Shown: piece by piece, positions 8,017 to 16,580 of the stretch | How positions within the stretch are numbered: the first letter of the stretch is position 1 | Layout: each line of letters begins with the position of its first letter | Source: Nostoc sp. FACHB-110 | Lineage (GTDB): Bacteria; Cyanobacteriota; Cyanobacteriia; Cyanobacteriales; Nostocaceae | DNA: 64,000 bases | Direction: 5' to 3' | Assembly: GCF_014697425.1 (NCBI RefSeq) | Contig: NZ_JACJRU010000034.1 | Span: 17,569-81,568, forward strand | Position numbers and translations under genes: made by a program | The notes under the pieces: generated by a model | Seen by the model: the letters and a program-made list of their open reading frames with translations, nothing else | Told to the model about the DNA's origin: nothing | Database searches by the model: none

Positions 8017-9567
8017 TTATTTTATAGATGGTGCAATTAAACTAAAATCTTCAACATTACCCAATATTTGATTGTTATTTAAATTTAACGTTTTTAAGGT
8101 AGTTTTGTTGACAAGTAAATAAGCATTATTAGTTAATTTTTTTGGTAACACTAAATCATTTGCTGGCATAACTTTGCAGTCGCAGTAAAAGTCTAAACTA
8201 GGACGACCATAAGCAAAAGAAGTGTAAATTATTGTTCCTGGTGGAACATGATTGCGAATTAATTCTGCTACTGGTTTGACTGCAAAGTTTTCATTTAATT
8301 CCCAAATCCAAGATTTGGAACTCATTAACAGGAATAGAACTAAATACATTCCTGCAAATAATACGGGAATAAATCTGCGATCGCTTGCTAAAATCAGCCA
8401 TCCACTTATACTCATAGTAATGAATAAAACTATACTCATAGCAATTAGTACAGGTTGATAATCACCAATCGTAAAGTAAACAATACCTCCTATACCTGCA
8501 ATAGCAATGACGAAGAGAAAATATCCCAAAATTCTGGCTCTAAAGTGAGTTTGCTGCCAAATATCACTCAATTTTAATCCAATAGCTAAAGCCAAAAAAG
8601 GATAAACTGGCATGACATACCACGGCAATTTAGTAGTCATTAAAGAAATTGTGCCTAAGTAAATAGTTGTCCCAATTAAAATAAGACTACCCCAGCTAGT
8701 TTGGCGTTTTTTCCAAGCTAAATAAAACCCTCCTGGCCAAAATAACAACCAGGGGAATGAATATTTGAGTAATTCAATCAAATAGTACCAAAGAGGGCCT
8801 GTATTACCTTCTACAGACTGTCCTAAACGTGCGAAAGTCTGTGCTTGCAAATTGACCTCTAAGAAATTACTACCATAATGTTGCCATTGGGCCAAATACC
8901 AAGCGATCGCTGGGAATATGCCTAAACAAATTCCTATCCATAAATAACGATTTTTAATCAAAATTAATTGTTGAGAAGCAAACACAAATACACCAACAAT
9001 TCCCGCTAAAAGTAAAACTAGCATTCCCTTGGTTAAAGTAATTAGCCCTAAACAAACTCCTACACCTACAGCCCAGCGATGATGATGACGCGCTTTGAGC
9101 AAACAAAATAATAACAACAGAAAAAAACTAATACTTGCACCATCAAGCATTGCCAAGCGTCCGTGACGTACCACAGGTAACATTGTTAAATAAACTAATG
9201 CTGCAAACAAAGCAGGTAAATTTTGCTGAAAAAGCAAATTGCCAACTAAGTACAGCAAAGGAACTCCTAAAGCTGTTAAAACAGCACCCGGTAAGCGTGT
9301 TGTCCACTCATTTACACCCCCTAAAGAGTAAGTCCAAGCAATTAATAAGTGCATCAGAGGTGGCTTGTTGTGATATGCTTCACCGCCCAAAGTTGGGTAA
9401 AGCCAATGCCAAGAACCTAGCGGAGCGCGCCAAATTTCCCGGGCTACTTGTGCTACAGTACCTTCGTCCCAATCTCTTAAAGGAGAGTTACCTAAAAAGA
9501 TTAACCATAAAACTAAAGAACATATAAGTAAGATTAATAGCCATTCTTTATCTCTGTATGGAAACAT
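8017..9567 (-). CDS. ArnT/PMT-like family 39 glycosyltransferase
   Basis: A 516-residue polytopic protein of the ArnT/GT39 type. The first extracytoplasmic loop carries RDWDEGTVAQVAREI (around residues 31-45, with the conserved DE) followed by AYHNKPPLMHLL, the equivalent of the YxKPPL motif. Family members move a sugar from a polyprenyl-phosphate donor to lipid or protein acceptors at the outer face of the inner membrane. Eleven to twelve hydrophobic helices and a short C-terminal soluble domain are visible. The gene converges on the DUF2079 gene with 33 bases between stops. ArnT itself (aminoarabinose) is unlikely in a cyanobacterium; substrate is not evident. Confidence 0.82.
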   Translation of the reverse strand: MFPYRDKEWLLILLICSLVLWLIFLGNSPLRDWDEGTVAQVAREIWRAPLGSWHWLYPTLGGEAYHNKPPLMHLLIAWTYSLGGVNEWTTRLPGAVLTALGVPLLYLVGNLLFQQNLPALFAALVYLTMLPVVRHGRLAMLDGASISFFLLLLFCLLKARHHHRWAVGVGVCLGLITLTKGMLVLLLAGIVGVFVFASQQLILIKNRYLWIGICLGIFPAIAWYLAQWQHYGSNFLEVNLQAQTFARLGQSVEGNTGPLWYYLIELLKYSFPWLLFWPGGFYLAWKKRQTSWGSLILIGTTIYLGTISLMTTKLPWYVMPVYPFLALAIGLKLSDIWQQTHFRARILGYFLFVIAIAGIGGIVYFTIGDYQPVLIAMSIVLFITMSISGWLILASDRRFIPVLFAGMYLVLFLLMSSKSWIWELNENFAVKPVAELIRNHVPPGTIIYTSFAYGRPSLDFYCDCKVMPANDLVLPKKLTNNAYLLVNKTTLKTLNLNNNQILGNVEDFSLIAPSIK

Positions 9568-10390
9568 ATTGAAAATTTAGTTATCTAAATTACAAGAGTT
9601 TATGTATTTTTAGGTATTAGCAAACTTGATAAATTTGCCATAGCAATTAATTAATCATCTTAAAATTACCAACATTGCCTTTGGTCTGAGAATCGACTGT
9701 TATGCTAAGATATACAGCTAAATAAATTTTAATTAAAAATCATGAGTTGCTCACATCATCTCAATAATTAATCAAAGAGTATATAAATTGACTAATTGAT
9801 CTGCTTTAACAATGAGAAACTATTTTTTATAGGTTGCTGTTAATTAACTTGATGAATGGTAACTAAAGATGTCAAGATAAACTTAATTTTTTGTAAATGT
9901 AAAAAAATGTCCCCAAGCAGTAAAATCTACCTAGAGTGATTTCAAAATAGATAACCTAATAATTAAGTTATCTACTCAATAACTTTTATTTATCTGCAAA
10001 CATTGATGCTATTTCAGGGGGTGAGTAATTTTAGCAGCATTAGTTACATACAAGTGAAAGTGCTGACTAAGTTTTAAGAGTGGATTTTCTAAAATTAGTA
10101 AATTCACTGAATCACCTGTTAAAGAAAAACCTCATACTATTTGAGTATAGAGGCGAAGAAACTGGGTACATATTACCTGAATGTTTTTGGATGGCGATCG
10201 CTCCAAGCTAGATTGCATTTACCATAACCTATGGTGTTACAGCAAAACTCAAATGTTAACTTCAATTAATCCAGATGTAAAATTTCAGGATTAAAGTGGT
10301 TAACTTGGGTATCTAATTTTTAAAGAAAAATGTGCTATAAAGTACCGTCAGAACCATACTTGATGGTTCTACCCTTGAAGGAGCTATAAA
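9568..10390. other. Long AT-rich leader/promoter region before the deacetylase gene
   Basis: No coding frame with family features is seen. Two hairpins stand out: CCTCATACT/AGTATAGAGG at about 10129-10153 (one bulged A), and AGAACCAT/ATGGTTCT at 10350-10370. One HIP1 site lies near 10195. The length before the next gene suggests a long 5' leader or a distant promoter. Confidence 0.4.
10350..10370 (+). promoter_or_regulatory. Perfect hairpin directly before a ribosome-binding site
   Basis: AGAACCAT (10350-10357) pairs with ATGGTTCT (10363-10370) around ACTTG. The AAGGAG ribosome site starts at 10378, only eight bases later. The position fits control of translation or mRNA stability of the deacetylase, though there is no direct evidence. 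Confidence 0.4.
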
Positions 10391-11302
10391 GTGGAAAATA
10401 ATAAATCGTTACTTTGGCCGCAAGGTATATTAATTGCTTTGCTTGCCTTGGGTGCTACCTTGAGCGTCGGAGTTATGATGCTGATTAGACCCAATACCTC
10501 TGAGGCGCAAAGCAGTCAAATTATCAATGACAATAATAATTTAGTTGCTAAAGTCGGCACTCAAAAGCGGATTGAGAGTTTAAAAACAACCATGCTCACA
10601 AGTTGGCAGCAAGAAGCACAAGCTAAAGGGCTTGGTTATAATTTAGCTGCTCGTTTTCAAGGGGCAATAATTAAAGAAGCTAAACTCAGTCCAGCCCAAA
10701 AAGTCATTGCTTTGACTTTTGATGATGGCCCTTGGCCTCAAAGTACTGCTCAAGTATTAGATATTCTTAAAGAAAATAATATCAAAGCTACTTTTTTTGT
10801 TGTTGGACAGAACGTCAAAAATTATCCAGAATTATTGAAACGTATTAATGCAGAAGGTCATGTGATTGGTAATCACACATGGCATCATTGGTATCATTTT
10901 ATGAACCCACAAGCCGCTGCTTATGAAATTGACCATACAACAGACATGATTTATCAAGTTACAGGGGTGAAAACTAATTTGTTTCGCCCACCTGGAGGGA
11001 TCATGCATAATGGCGTGGCTGCTTATGCAAAGGGCAAAAAGTACGCGGTTATTATGTGGTCAACCGATTCTGTAGATTACTCTATGCCTTCTGTACCAAA
11101 GTTAATTGATAATGTGTTTAGATTAGCTAAACCTGGTGGTATTGTACTAATGCATGATGGTGGAGGAAATCGTTCTCGAACTGTCCACGCTTTACCTGAG
11201 ATTATTGCTAGATTTCGCAAGCAGGGATATCGCTTTGTAACTGTTTCAGAACTTTTAGAAATGCAAGATAAACAGCAAAGCACAATTGCTCAGAAAAAGT
11301 AA
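10391..11302 (+). CDS. Secreted/anchored polysaccharide deacetylase (NodB domain)
   Basis: A carbohydrate esterase family 4 enzyme of 303 residues that removes acetyl groups from N-acetylglucosamine in peptidoglycan or exopolysaccharide. The N-terminus has one hydrophobic helix (about residues 11-32) after a short basic tail, so it is exported or membrane-anchored. The NodB domain starts near residue 103. Motif 1 TFDDGPWPQ has both catalytic/metal Asp residues, motif 2 GNHTWHH has the HxxxH metal ligands, motif 3 is RPPGG, and LMHDGGG is motif 5. All key residues are present, so it should be active. Start GTG is supported by AAGGAG at 10378-10383. A strong terminator follows the gene. Confidence 0.93.
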   Translation: MENNKSLLWPQGILIALLALGATLSVGVMMLIRPNTSEAQSSQIINDNNNLVAKVGTQKRIESLKTTMLTSWQQEAQAKGLGYNLAARFQGAIIKEAKLSPAQKVIALTFDDGPWPQSTAQVLDILKENNIKATFFVVGQNVKNYPELLKRINAEGHVIGNHTWHHWYHFMNPQAAAYEIDHTTDMIYQVTGVKTNLFRPPGGIMHNGVAAYAKGKKYAVIMWSTDSVDYSMPSVPKLIDNVFRLAKPGGIVLMHDGGGNRSRTVHALPEIIARFRKQGYRFVTVSELLEMQDKQQSTIAQKK

Positions 11303-11354
11303 TAGTTTTAATAGATAATTTACTATAGTCATCCTAATTGAAAATAAAAGTTAG

Positions 11355-11387
11355 ATAACCCAGATTGATAAAACAAATCTGGGTTAT
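11355..11387 (+). terminator. Rho-independent terminator of the deacetylase gene
   Basis: ATAACCCAGATT (11355-11366) and AATCTGGGTTAT (11376-11387) form a perfect 12-bp stem with a 9-nt loop, followed by a run of T to 11393. It may also act for the convergent lipoprotein gene on the other strand. Confidence 0.85.
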
Positions 11388-11424
11388 TTTTTTGATGAAT
11401 CAATTACAGATTTATATATTTAGT

Positions 11425-11874
11425 TTACCGCTTAAATTTTTCTTGCCATTCTTTTAAGCTAATGTATTTATTCTCAATTAAATCAAGAACTTCAATTACA
11501 CGATTAGTACTAGAAACACGAAACCAATAAATTGTGGAATCGTGATCTGGTTGCTCTTCATATATCCGAACTACATAGTATGGTTCATCGGGAGTAGGAG
11601 AGCTATCCACTACTGCACCTACTTTGATAGCACCTCTAGAAAGCCTTTCGATTTCCCGTGCTTTACGTTGTACTTGGGGTAACTTCCAAACTAAATTAAG
11701 AGCAGTCTTGTCATCAATTTCTCTAGTGAATTCAGCAACTTTTATATTAGAGATTAAGGTTGGCTGAATTAACTCAGTTTGGGAGTCATGATGAGGACTT
11801 TCAGAAAGAGCTAATTGGCATCCCATACTCATTAGTAAAGAAGCCATTATAGGGAAATAGATGAATCTTGTCAT
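11425..11874 (-). CDS. Small putative lipoprotein, function unknown
   Basis: About 149 residues from the ATG at 11874. The N-terminus MTRFIYFPIMASLLMSMGC has a basic start, a hydrophobic core and a lipobox-like MSMGC, so a lipid-anchored envelope protein is likely. The mature part includes KVGAVVDSSPTPDEPYYVVRIYEEQ (in parts) and an alternating pattern typical of a small beta-rich domain. An upstream in-frame start at 11922 adds 16 polar residues that would spoil the signal peptide, so I rejected it. I do not recognise the family. It is convergent with the deacetylase gene; no operon partner. Confidence 0.65.
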   Translation of the reverse strand: MTRFIYFPIMASLLMSMGCQLALSESPHHDSQTELIQPTLISNIKVAEFTREIDDKTALNLVWKLPQVQRKAREIERLSRGAIKVGAVVDSSPTPDEPYYVVRIYEEQPDHDSTIYWFRVSSTNRVIEVLDLIENKYISLKEWQEKFKR

Positions 11875-12136
11875 GAAACAATTCTTGAGTGTTATGGTTG
11901 GCTTGCTTGTTATGTCATACATACACTAGGTTAACAGTCTCTACCTCATTGTTGAGGTAATTAACCATTTCTTCTTATTACGCTTAACAATTTGCTTTTT
12001 GTTATCTATAGCAGTCCTAATTCATTCTTGAACAATCAGACAACAGACTTATTAACAAAGTCTGGAATATAGATATAACGACTGTTAACACATATTGTGA
12101 ATTAAATATTTTTACCAATTGATAATCGAAAAATGA

Positions 12137-12709
12137 CTATTTTAAAGGTATTTTAGCTTTTTGAAATACCTGCTCTACTGTAAATTCTAAACCTGGAAAT
12201 AAGGAATCTTGTAGCAGTTCATCTCCCATATATGTTTGTGGTGCTGCATCTGGAAAAAAAACAGTAATGCTTCTGGCTTTACTGTCAACTACCCACACAC
12301 GCAGCACTTTTGCATCTAAATAATCTTTTGCTTTAGCTGCCATTGCACCAAATGTTTGCCCCGGTGAAATAATTTCAATAACTAAATCAGGTGGAACAGA
12401 ACATACTCCTTCTTCTTCCCAATCAGAGGGTAAGCGATCGCTTGAGATATATACAATATCAGGTACAGGAACCCAATCTCGCCCTCTACGAGATAAGGAA
12501 ACAGCTAATTCTGGACATACCTCTCCTTGAGAATCACACAATTCTTCAATCAAATTGAGAAGCGCACGAGTCAATTTAGAGTGAAATTTTTGCGGTGACA
12601 TTTTTGGTATTGTTTGACCATCCACGAGTTCATAGGTGATATCTCCTTCACCTGGGGTAAGGTTGAAAAACTCTTGCAAGGTCAATTGATTTTTAGCTTG
12701 GAGAATCAT
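12137..12709 (-). CDS. Uma2 family (DUF820) putative restriction-endonuclease-fold protein
   Basis: A 190-residue member of the Uma2/DUF820 family, very abundant in cyanobacteria, with a PD-(D/E)XK nuclease-like core. Features are the N-terminal LTLQEFFNLT, YELVDGQ, PVPDIVYIS with the conserved Asp near residue 78, and LVIEIISPGQTFG with the acidic Glu, then KAKDYL and VWVVD. Its biological role is not established; the family is often described as putative endonuclease. It is very similar to the Uma2 protein at 38571-39149 in the region from SPGQTFG to ITVF, so the two are close paralogs. It ends up 43 bases from aroB's stop but is a separate minus-strand gene downstream... upstream order suggests aroB lies behind it in the genome but ahead in no operon; both read leftward with aroB first. 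Confidence 0.85.
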   Translation of the reverse strand: MILQAKNQLTLQEFFNLTPGEGDITYELVDGQTIPKMSPQKFHSKLTRALLNLIEELCDSQGEVCPELAVSLSRRGRDWVPVPDIVYISSDRLPSDWEEEGVCSVPPDLVIEIISPGQTFGAMAAKAKDYLDAKVLRVWVVDSKARSITVFFPDAAPQTYMGDELLQDSLFPGLEFTVEQVFQKAKIPLK

Positions 12710-12752
12710 GGCACAAACTAGCAGTTGGCTAGTTCAATTGTAGTTGGCTAAT

Positions 12753-13847
12753 CTATTGCATGTTTTGTAATACTTGGCGGATGGTGTCTGCGGGTACTTG
12801 GTCTGTAACTGTGACTACACCAATTTGGGTTGGTAAAACAAACCGGACTTTCCCAGCTTTGACTTTTTTATCTAGTTGGAGTGCGTTAATGATTGCTTCG
12901 ATATCGACCCCAGCAGGTATTTGTGTCGGTAAGCCGGTTTTTTGAATGATGGCGTTTTGGCGGTTGGTTTCCTCTTGCTGCCACATACCCAAGTCCACAG
13001 CAATTTGTCCGGCTGCTACCATCCCAATGGCGACAGCTTCACCATGATTGACTAAACGATAACCTGTTAAGCTTTCGATCGCATGACCTATGGTGTGGCC
13101 GTAATTAAGAATAGCCCGTAGTCCCCCTTCTTTTTCGTCTTTGCCGACGACATCGGCTTTGGCTTGGCAAGAACGGGTTAATATTTCGTTGAGTAACTCT
13201 GGCTTAATGTATCGCAGTTGATTGAGATTTTTGCTGGCTTCTAGCTGGGTAAACAATTCTGCATCCCAGATAACACCATATTTAATGACTTCTGCCATCC
13301 CTGCACGAAATTCCCGTACAGGTAGAGTTTTTAATACTTCGGGGTCTATTAACACTAGACGCGGTTGATGAAATGCGCCTATTAAGTTTTTGCCGTTGGG
13401 ATGGTTGACACCTGTTTTGCCACCTATGGCGGAGTCTACCATTGCTAAGAGGGTGGTAGGTACTTGCACAACGTTAATTCCCCGCAGCCAAGTGGCGGCA
13501 GCAAAACCAGTCATATCACCAATTACGCCGCCACCCAAGGCTACCATTGTGGCGGAACGTTCCAGGCGGTTTTCCAGGGCGACATCGTAGATTTTTTGGA
13601 TGGAGTTAAGGGTTTTGTAGCGTTCTCCTGCGGGTAAGCAATAACTAGCGACATCAAAACCCGCAGATTGTAAAGATGCGATCGCTCTTTCGCCATAATG
13701 TTTAAAAATAGTCGGATTAGAAACCACTAATACTTTCTTGCCTAGCTGGAGATCGGCCATTTTTTGACCAAGTTGATCTAAGCTAGCAGGTGCGATCGCA
13801 ATCTCATAAGACTGCTGCGGTAAATTAACGTTAATTACAGAAGTCAT
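12753..13847 (-). CDS. aroB: 3-dehydroquinate synthase
   Basis: AroB turns DAHP into 3-dehydroquinate, the second step of the shikimate pathway, using NAD and a divalent metal. The 364-residue length is normal. NAD-binding motif GGGVIGDMTGFAAAT follows residue 100, then VPTTLLAMVDSAIGGKTG and the Zn-ligand regions KADVVGKDE, NYGHTIGHAIE and NHGEAVAIGM. All catalytic segments are present. Transcription runs leftward and the Uma2 gene follows 43 bases later, so read-through is possible. Heptamer tandem repeats lie 49 bases upstream of the start. Confidence 0.97.
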   Translation of the reverse strand: MTSVINVNLPQQSYEIAIAPASLDQLGQKMADLQLGKKVLVVSNPTIFKHYGERAIASLQSAGFDVASYCLPAGERYKTLNSIQKIYDVALENRLERSATMVALGGGVIGDMTGFAAATWLRGINVVQVPTTLLAMVDSAIGGKTGVNHPNGKNLIGAFHQPRLVLIDPEVLKTLPVREFRAGMAEVIKYGVIWDAELFTQLEASKNLNQLRYIKPELLNEILTRSCQAKADVVGKDEKEGGLRAILNYGHTIGHAIESLTGYRLVNHGEAVAIGMVAAGQIAVDLGMWQQEETNRQNAIIQKTGLPTQIPAGVDIEAIINALQLDKKVKAGKVRFVLPTQIGVVTVTDQVPADTIRQVLQNMQ

Positions 13848-13895
13848 TGCCCAACCTTAAAATGCGCCCGTGGGCTTGTATTCTACCGCAATCTC

Positions 13896-13930
13896 AGTCT
13901 GAAGTCTGAAGTCTGAAGTCTGAAGTCTGA
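13896..13930 (+). repeat. Short tandem repeat AGTCTGA x5
   Basis: Five exact, contiguous 7-bp units of AGTCTGA sit between the divergent aroB and petL genes. This is a standard heptamer repeat of heterocyst-forming cyanobacteria; related units occur at 27755, 31516, 53155 and 58098 in this window. Confidence 0.9.
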
Positions 13931-14048
13931 AATTTCTTGTTCTGTCTCCCTACACCCCACACCTTTGTTCTTGAGCAATGACCATTGACTATTAACCAAT
14001 AACTAATGGTTCAATAGATTTAGTGAAGTATTGTGGAGAAATATCAAA

Positions 14049-14144
14049 ATGTTTGCAGTAGTAGCTTACATCGGTTTTTTGGCTTTATTCACCGGCATAG
14101 CAACTGGTTTGTTGTTCGGTTTGCGCGCGGCTAAAATTATCTAA
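14049..14144 (+). CDS. petL: Cytochrome b6f complex subunit PetL
   Basis: A 31-residue, single-helix protein (MFAVVAYIGFLALFTG then IATGLLFGLRAAKII) that closely resembles the PetL subunit of Nostoc-type cytochrome b6f complexes. PetL sits at the periphery of the complex in the thylakoid membrane and helps stabilise the dimer. Support for the start is TGGAG at 14034-14038, ten bases before the ATG. The gene is below the size at which automatic callers usually work. It is transcribed alone, converging on bioB, with a hairpin-forming repeat between them. Confidence 0.85.
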   Translation: MFAVVAYIGFLALFTGIATGLLFGLRAAKII

Positions 14145-14156
14145 TCATTAAGGGGA

Positions 14157-14222
14157 TGAGGGTATAGGGGTGTAAGTGAGACAGAATTTGACACCCTTAC
14201 ACCCTCATCTCTTACACCCCTG
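14157..14222. repeat. GGTGTAAG-type repeat with inverted copies, bidirectional terminator candidate
   Basis: AGGGGTGTAAGTGAGA near 14166 is mirrored by CTCTTACACCCCT ending at 14221, with further ACACCCTTACACCCTCA units between. It lies exactly between the convergent petL and bioB genes, a good position for a shared terminator. The same motif recurs at 43050-43112 after prfB. Confidence 0.6.
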
Positions 14223-14223
14223 T

Positions 14224-15243
14224 TTATCCCACAGCTACAGGGCTAGCTACCTGATTTTGATTTTGTCTTTGGGCTGGTGGACGCATTTGTAAGCCCAATA
14301 AGTTCAACATTTCTTGGTCAGCATCATAATCTGGACAAGGCGTGGTGACAGTGAGCATTTTGTTGTCGTCACTAGAGAAGATAGAATTAGCTCCTGCCAT
14401 AAAGCAAAAAGCTTGTTCCACTTGAGAAAGTCTCGCTCGTCCGGCACTCAGACGCACGTCAGAAGTGGGCATGACAATACGTGCTGTGGCAATCATCCTG
14501 ACTACTTCCCAAAAAGGGACATCGGGTTGATTTTCTAGGGGTGTACCTTCAACTTGGGAAAGAATGTTGATTGGCACTGACTCTGGATGAGGGTTGAGAT
14601 TGGCCAGAGTGGATAACATTGATACGCGGTCATCAACAGTTTCGCCTAAACCTAGGATACCGCCAGAGCAGACGGTGACGTTAGTTTGCCTGACATTTTC
14701 AATTGTATTCAAGCGATCGCCATAAGTCCGAGTGGTAATAATTGTGCTGTAATAATCCTCAGAAGTGTCTAAGTTATGGTTGTAGGCATACAACCCTGCC
14801 GTTTCTAGTCGTTTTGCTTGGTCTGCTGTCAACATTCCCAAAGTACAGCACACCTCTAAACCCATGTCGGTAACTTCTTTTACCATACCCAACACTTTCT
14901 CAAACTGAGAATTATCTCGCACTTCCCGCCAAGCCGCACCCATACAAACACGACTGACACCTTTTTGTTTTGCTGCTTGGGCAATACCTATTACTGTCTC
15001 TTTATCTAGCAAGGACTGGGGCTTGACCTCGGTTTGATAACGAGAAGATTGGGCACAGTAGCTACAATCTTCGGGACAGCCGCCTGTTTTAATAGAGATG
15101 AGCTTACAGACCTGTATTTTGCTTGGGTCATGATATTGGCGATGCACGCTAGCAGCTTGATAAATTAGCTCTAGCAATGGCATATCGTAAATCTGCCGAA
15201 TTTCTGCTTCCTGCCAATCGTAGCGTATTCCCACCGACATCAT
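14224..15243 (-). CDS. bioB: Biotin synthase
   Basis: BioB inserts sulfur into dethiobiotin to give biotin, using a radical-SAM [4Fe-4S] cluster and a second [2Fe-2S] cluster as sulfur donor. The radical-SAM triad is GGCPEDCSYCAQS near residue 53-65. Ligands for the second cluster are expected in VCMGAAWR, EVCCTLG and the TSDVRLSAGR region, all visible. Length is 339 residues, normal for the family. The start has two adjacent ATG codons (15243 and 15240). Other biotin genes are not in the window. Confidence 0.97.
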   Translation of the reverse strand: MMSVGIRYDWQEAEIRQIYDMPLLELIYQAASVHRQYHDPSKIQVCKLISIKTGGCPEDCSYCAQSSRYQTEVKPQSLLDKETVIGIAQAAKQKGVSRVCMGAAWREVRDNSQFEKVLGMVKEVTDMGLEVCCTLGMLTADQAKRLETAGLYAYNHNLDTSEDYYSTIITTRTYGDRLNTIENVRQTNVTVCSGGILGLGETVDDRVSMLSTLANLNPHPESVPINILSQVEGTPLENQPDVPFWEVVRMIATARIVMPTSDVRLSAGRARLSQVEQAFCFMAGANSIFSSDDNKMLTVTTPCPDYDADQEMLNLLGLQMRPPAQRQNQNQVASPVAVG

Positions 15244-15741
15244 CCTTGTTATTGATTGGATTGATTAATATCTGTCTTCTTGCTGGATTTCCTGAAGTAC
15301 CGCCGTCAATCCCAAAACTGTAGACATTAGACATCAGCTTACCAAGATTTTGAATGGATGGCTGTTATTTGTCATTGGTCATTGGTGATTTATCCTCGTT
15401 CTTAGGCTCTTTCTTGCTTCTACTCAGCACCAATCACAATTCCCACACCATTATTCTCTAACAATCTGGAAGTAACAGCCAATTATCAGCGTTTAATTAT
15501 CCTCTCAGAGGCTCTAAAAATGATGACTGAGGTAATTTTAGAAGCTAAACCAAGGAAAGTTCAGCACATATGCGTGTTGTCGATTTCTCTAGAGCCAATT
15601 TGGAAAATGCTAATTTTGCTAAATCTTGTTATAACAGTTTTACTATGTTCAATCAGCAGTTTCAGCCGTAATTAGCTGGTATCAGGAAAGTTAAAAAATC
15701 AAAATACTGTTAGTGCAAGTTATTAATTTAATCAAAGTTTT
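15244..15741. other. Divergent intergenic region between bioB and the GNAT gene
   Basis: A 61-codon minus-strand frame at 15149-15334 overlaps the bioB start and is discarded. A GTCATTGGTCATTGGT repeat near 15373 is the only noticeable motif. Both flanking genes should have promoters here. Confidence 0.4.
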
Positions 15742-16320
15742 ATGAAGTCGGAATTACCAATTATTACTAGCGATCGCCTTTTATTACGGATTGCGATTCA
15801 CGAGGATATTCCCCAAATTTTGAAATACTTTACAGATAATAAAGCTTATTTAACTCCGTTCTATCCTCAATGGGCGGAGCATTTTTTTACTGAAGAGTAT
15901 TGGCAATATCAACTAGAGAATACATTTTTAGAATTCATTCATGACCAATCATTAAAGCTGTTTATTTTTCCGAGAAATCGGCCGAACAAAGTTATCGGTA
16001 CGATTAATTTTAATAATTTTATTCGGGGTGCAGCACATTTTTGTTATGTAGGCTATAGCCTAGCTGAAAATGCTCAAGGTAATGGTTACATGACAGAAGG
16101 CTTAAAAGCAGCTATTGATTATGTATTTGAAGACTTAAATTTTCACCGGATTATGGCAAATTATATGCCACATAATCAGCGCAGTGGTAATGTTCTCAAA
16201 CGATTGGGATTTGTGGTTGAAGGCTATGCCAGAGACTATTTATTAATTAATGGCCAATGGCAAGATCATATTTTGACTAGTCTGACAAACCCTCATTGGC
16301 AAGCTAGCAAAGATTCATAG
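15742..16320 (+). CDS. GNAT acetyltransferase, RimJ/RimL type
   Basis: A 192-residue GCN5-related N-acetyltransferase of the Acetyltransf_3 (RimJ/RimL) class. It starts with the typical strand ITSDRLLLRIAIHED, has VGYSLAENAQGNGYMTEGL around residues 99-117, which is the acetyl-CoA pyrophosphate loop (Q-x-x-G-x-G/Y), then YVFEDLNFHRIMANYMPHNQRS and VLKRLGFVVEG (in parts). Such enzymes acetylate the N-terminal residue of ribosomal proteins or small molecules; the substrate is unknown. The gene stands alone with a palindrome at 16419-16447 downstream. Confidence 0.88.
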   Translation: MKSELPIITSDRLLLRIAIHEDIPQILKYFTDNKAYLTPFYPQWAEHFFTEEYWQYQLENTFLEFIHDQSLKLFIFPRNRPNKVIGTINFNNFIRGAAHFCYVGYSLAENAQGNGYMTEGLKAAIDYVFEDLNFHRIMANYMPHNQRSGNVLKRLGFVVEGYARDYLLINGQWQDHILTSLTNPHWQASKDS

Positions 16321-16418
16321 GATTTATAGCAAAATTCAGGGGGAGAATAGCTTTGAGAACTCAATTGTGTACCTACTAATGGTTCGTTTCATTAATTGTG
16401 AGAAGTTGGTGGTGGTAA

Positions 16419-16447
16419 GATCCCCGACTTTTTTACCGTCGGGGATC
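16419..16447. repeat. Perfect palindromic hairpin GATCCCCGAC
   Basis: GATCCCCGAC (16419-16428) and GTCGGGGATC (16438-16447) flank a 9-nt loop TTTTTTACC. It is a frequent dispersed palindrome in Nostoc-type genomes and lies between two convergent genes, so it may also terminate transcription although no U-tract follows. Confidence 0.6.
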
Positions 16448-16580
16448 AATGACATATCATAATTGGCTTGGTGGACTACTAGTTGATGAGCCAATACAGT
16501 TCAGAACAGCATTTTTTCTTTTCCTGTTCCCTGACCTCCATAGAGAAGCTTTCTTAACTCAACGGTATTGGTGAATGAGC

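Noticed and set aside
10129..10153. CCTCATACT hairpin as another c-di-AMP or other riboswitch
   Set aside because: None of the ydaO/yuaA blocks (GGAGGAACC, CCCGTCAGCTAAC) is present, and no other riboswitch class fits.
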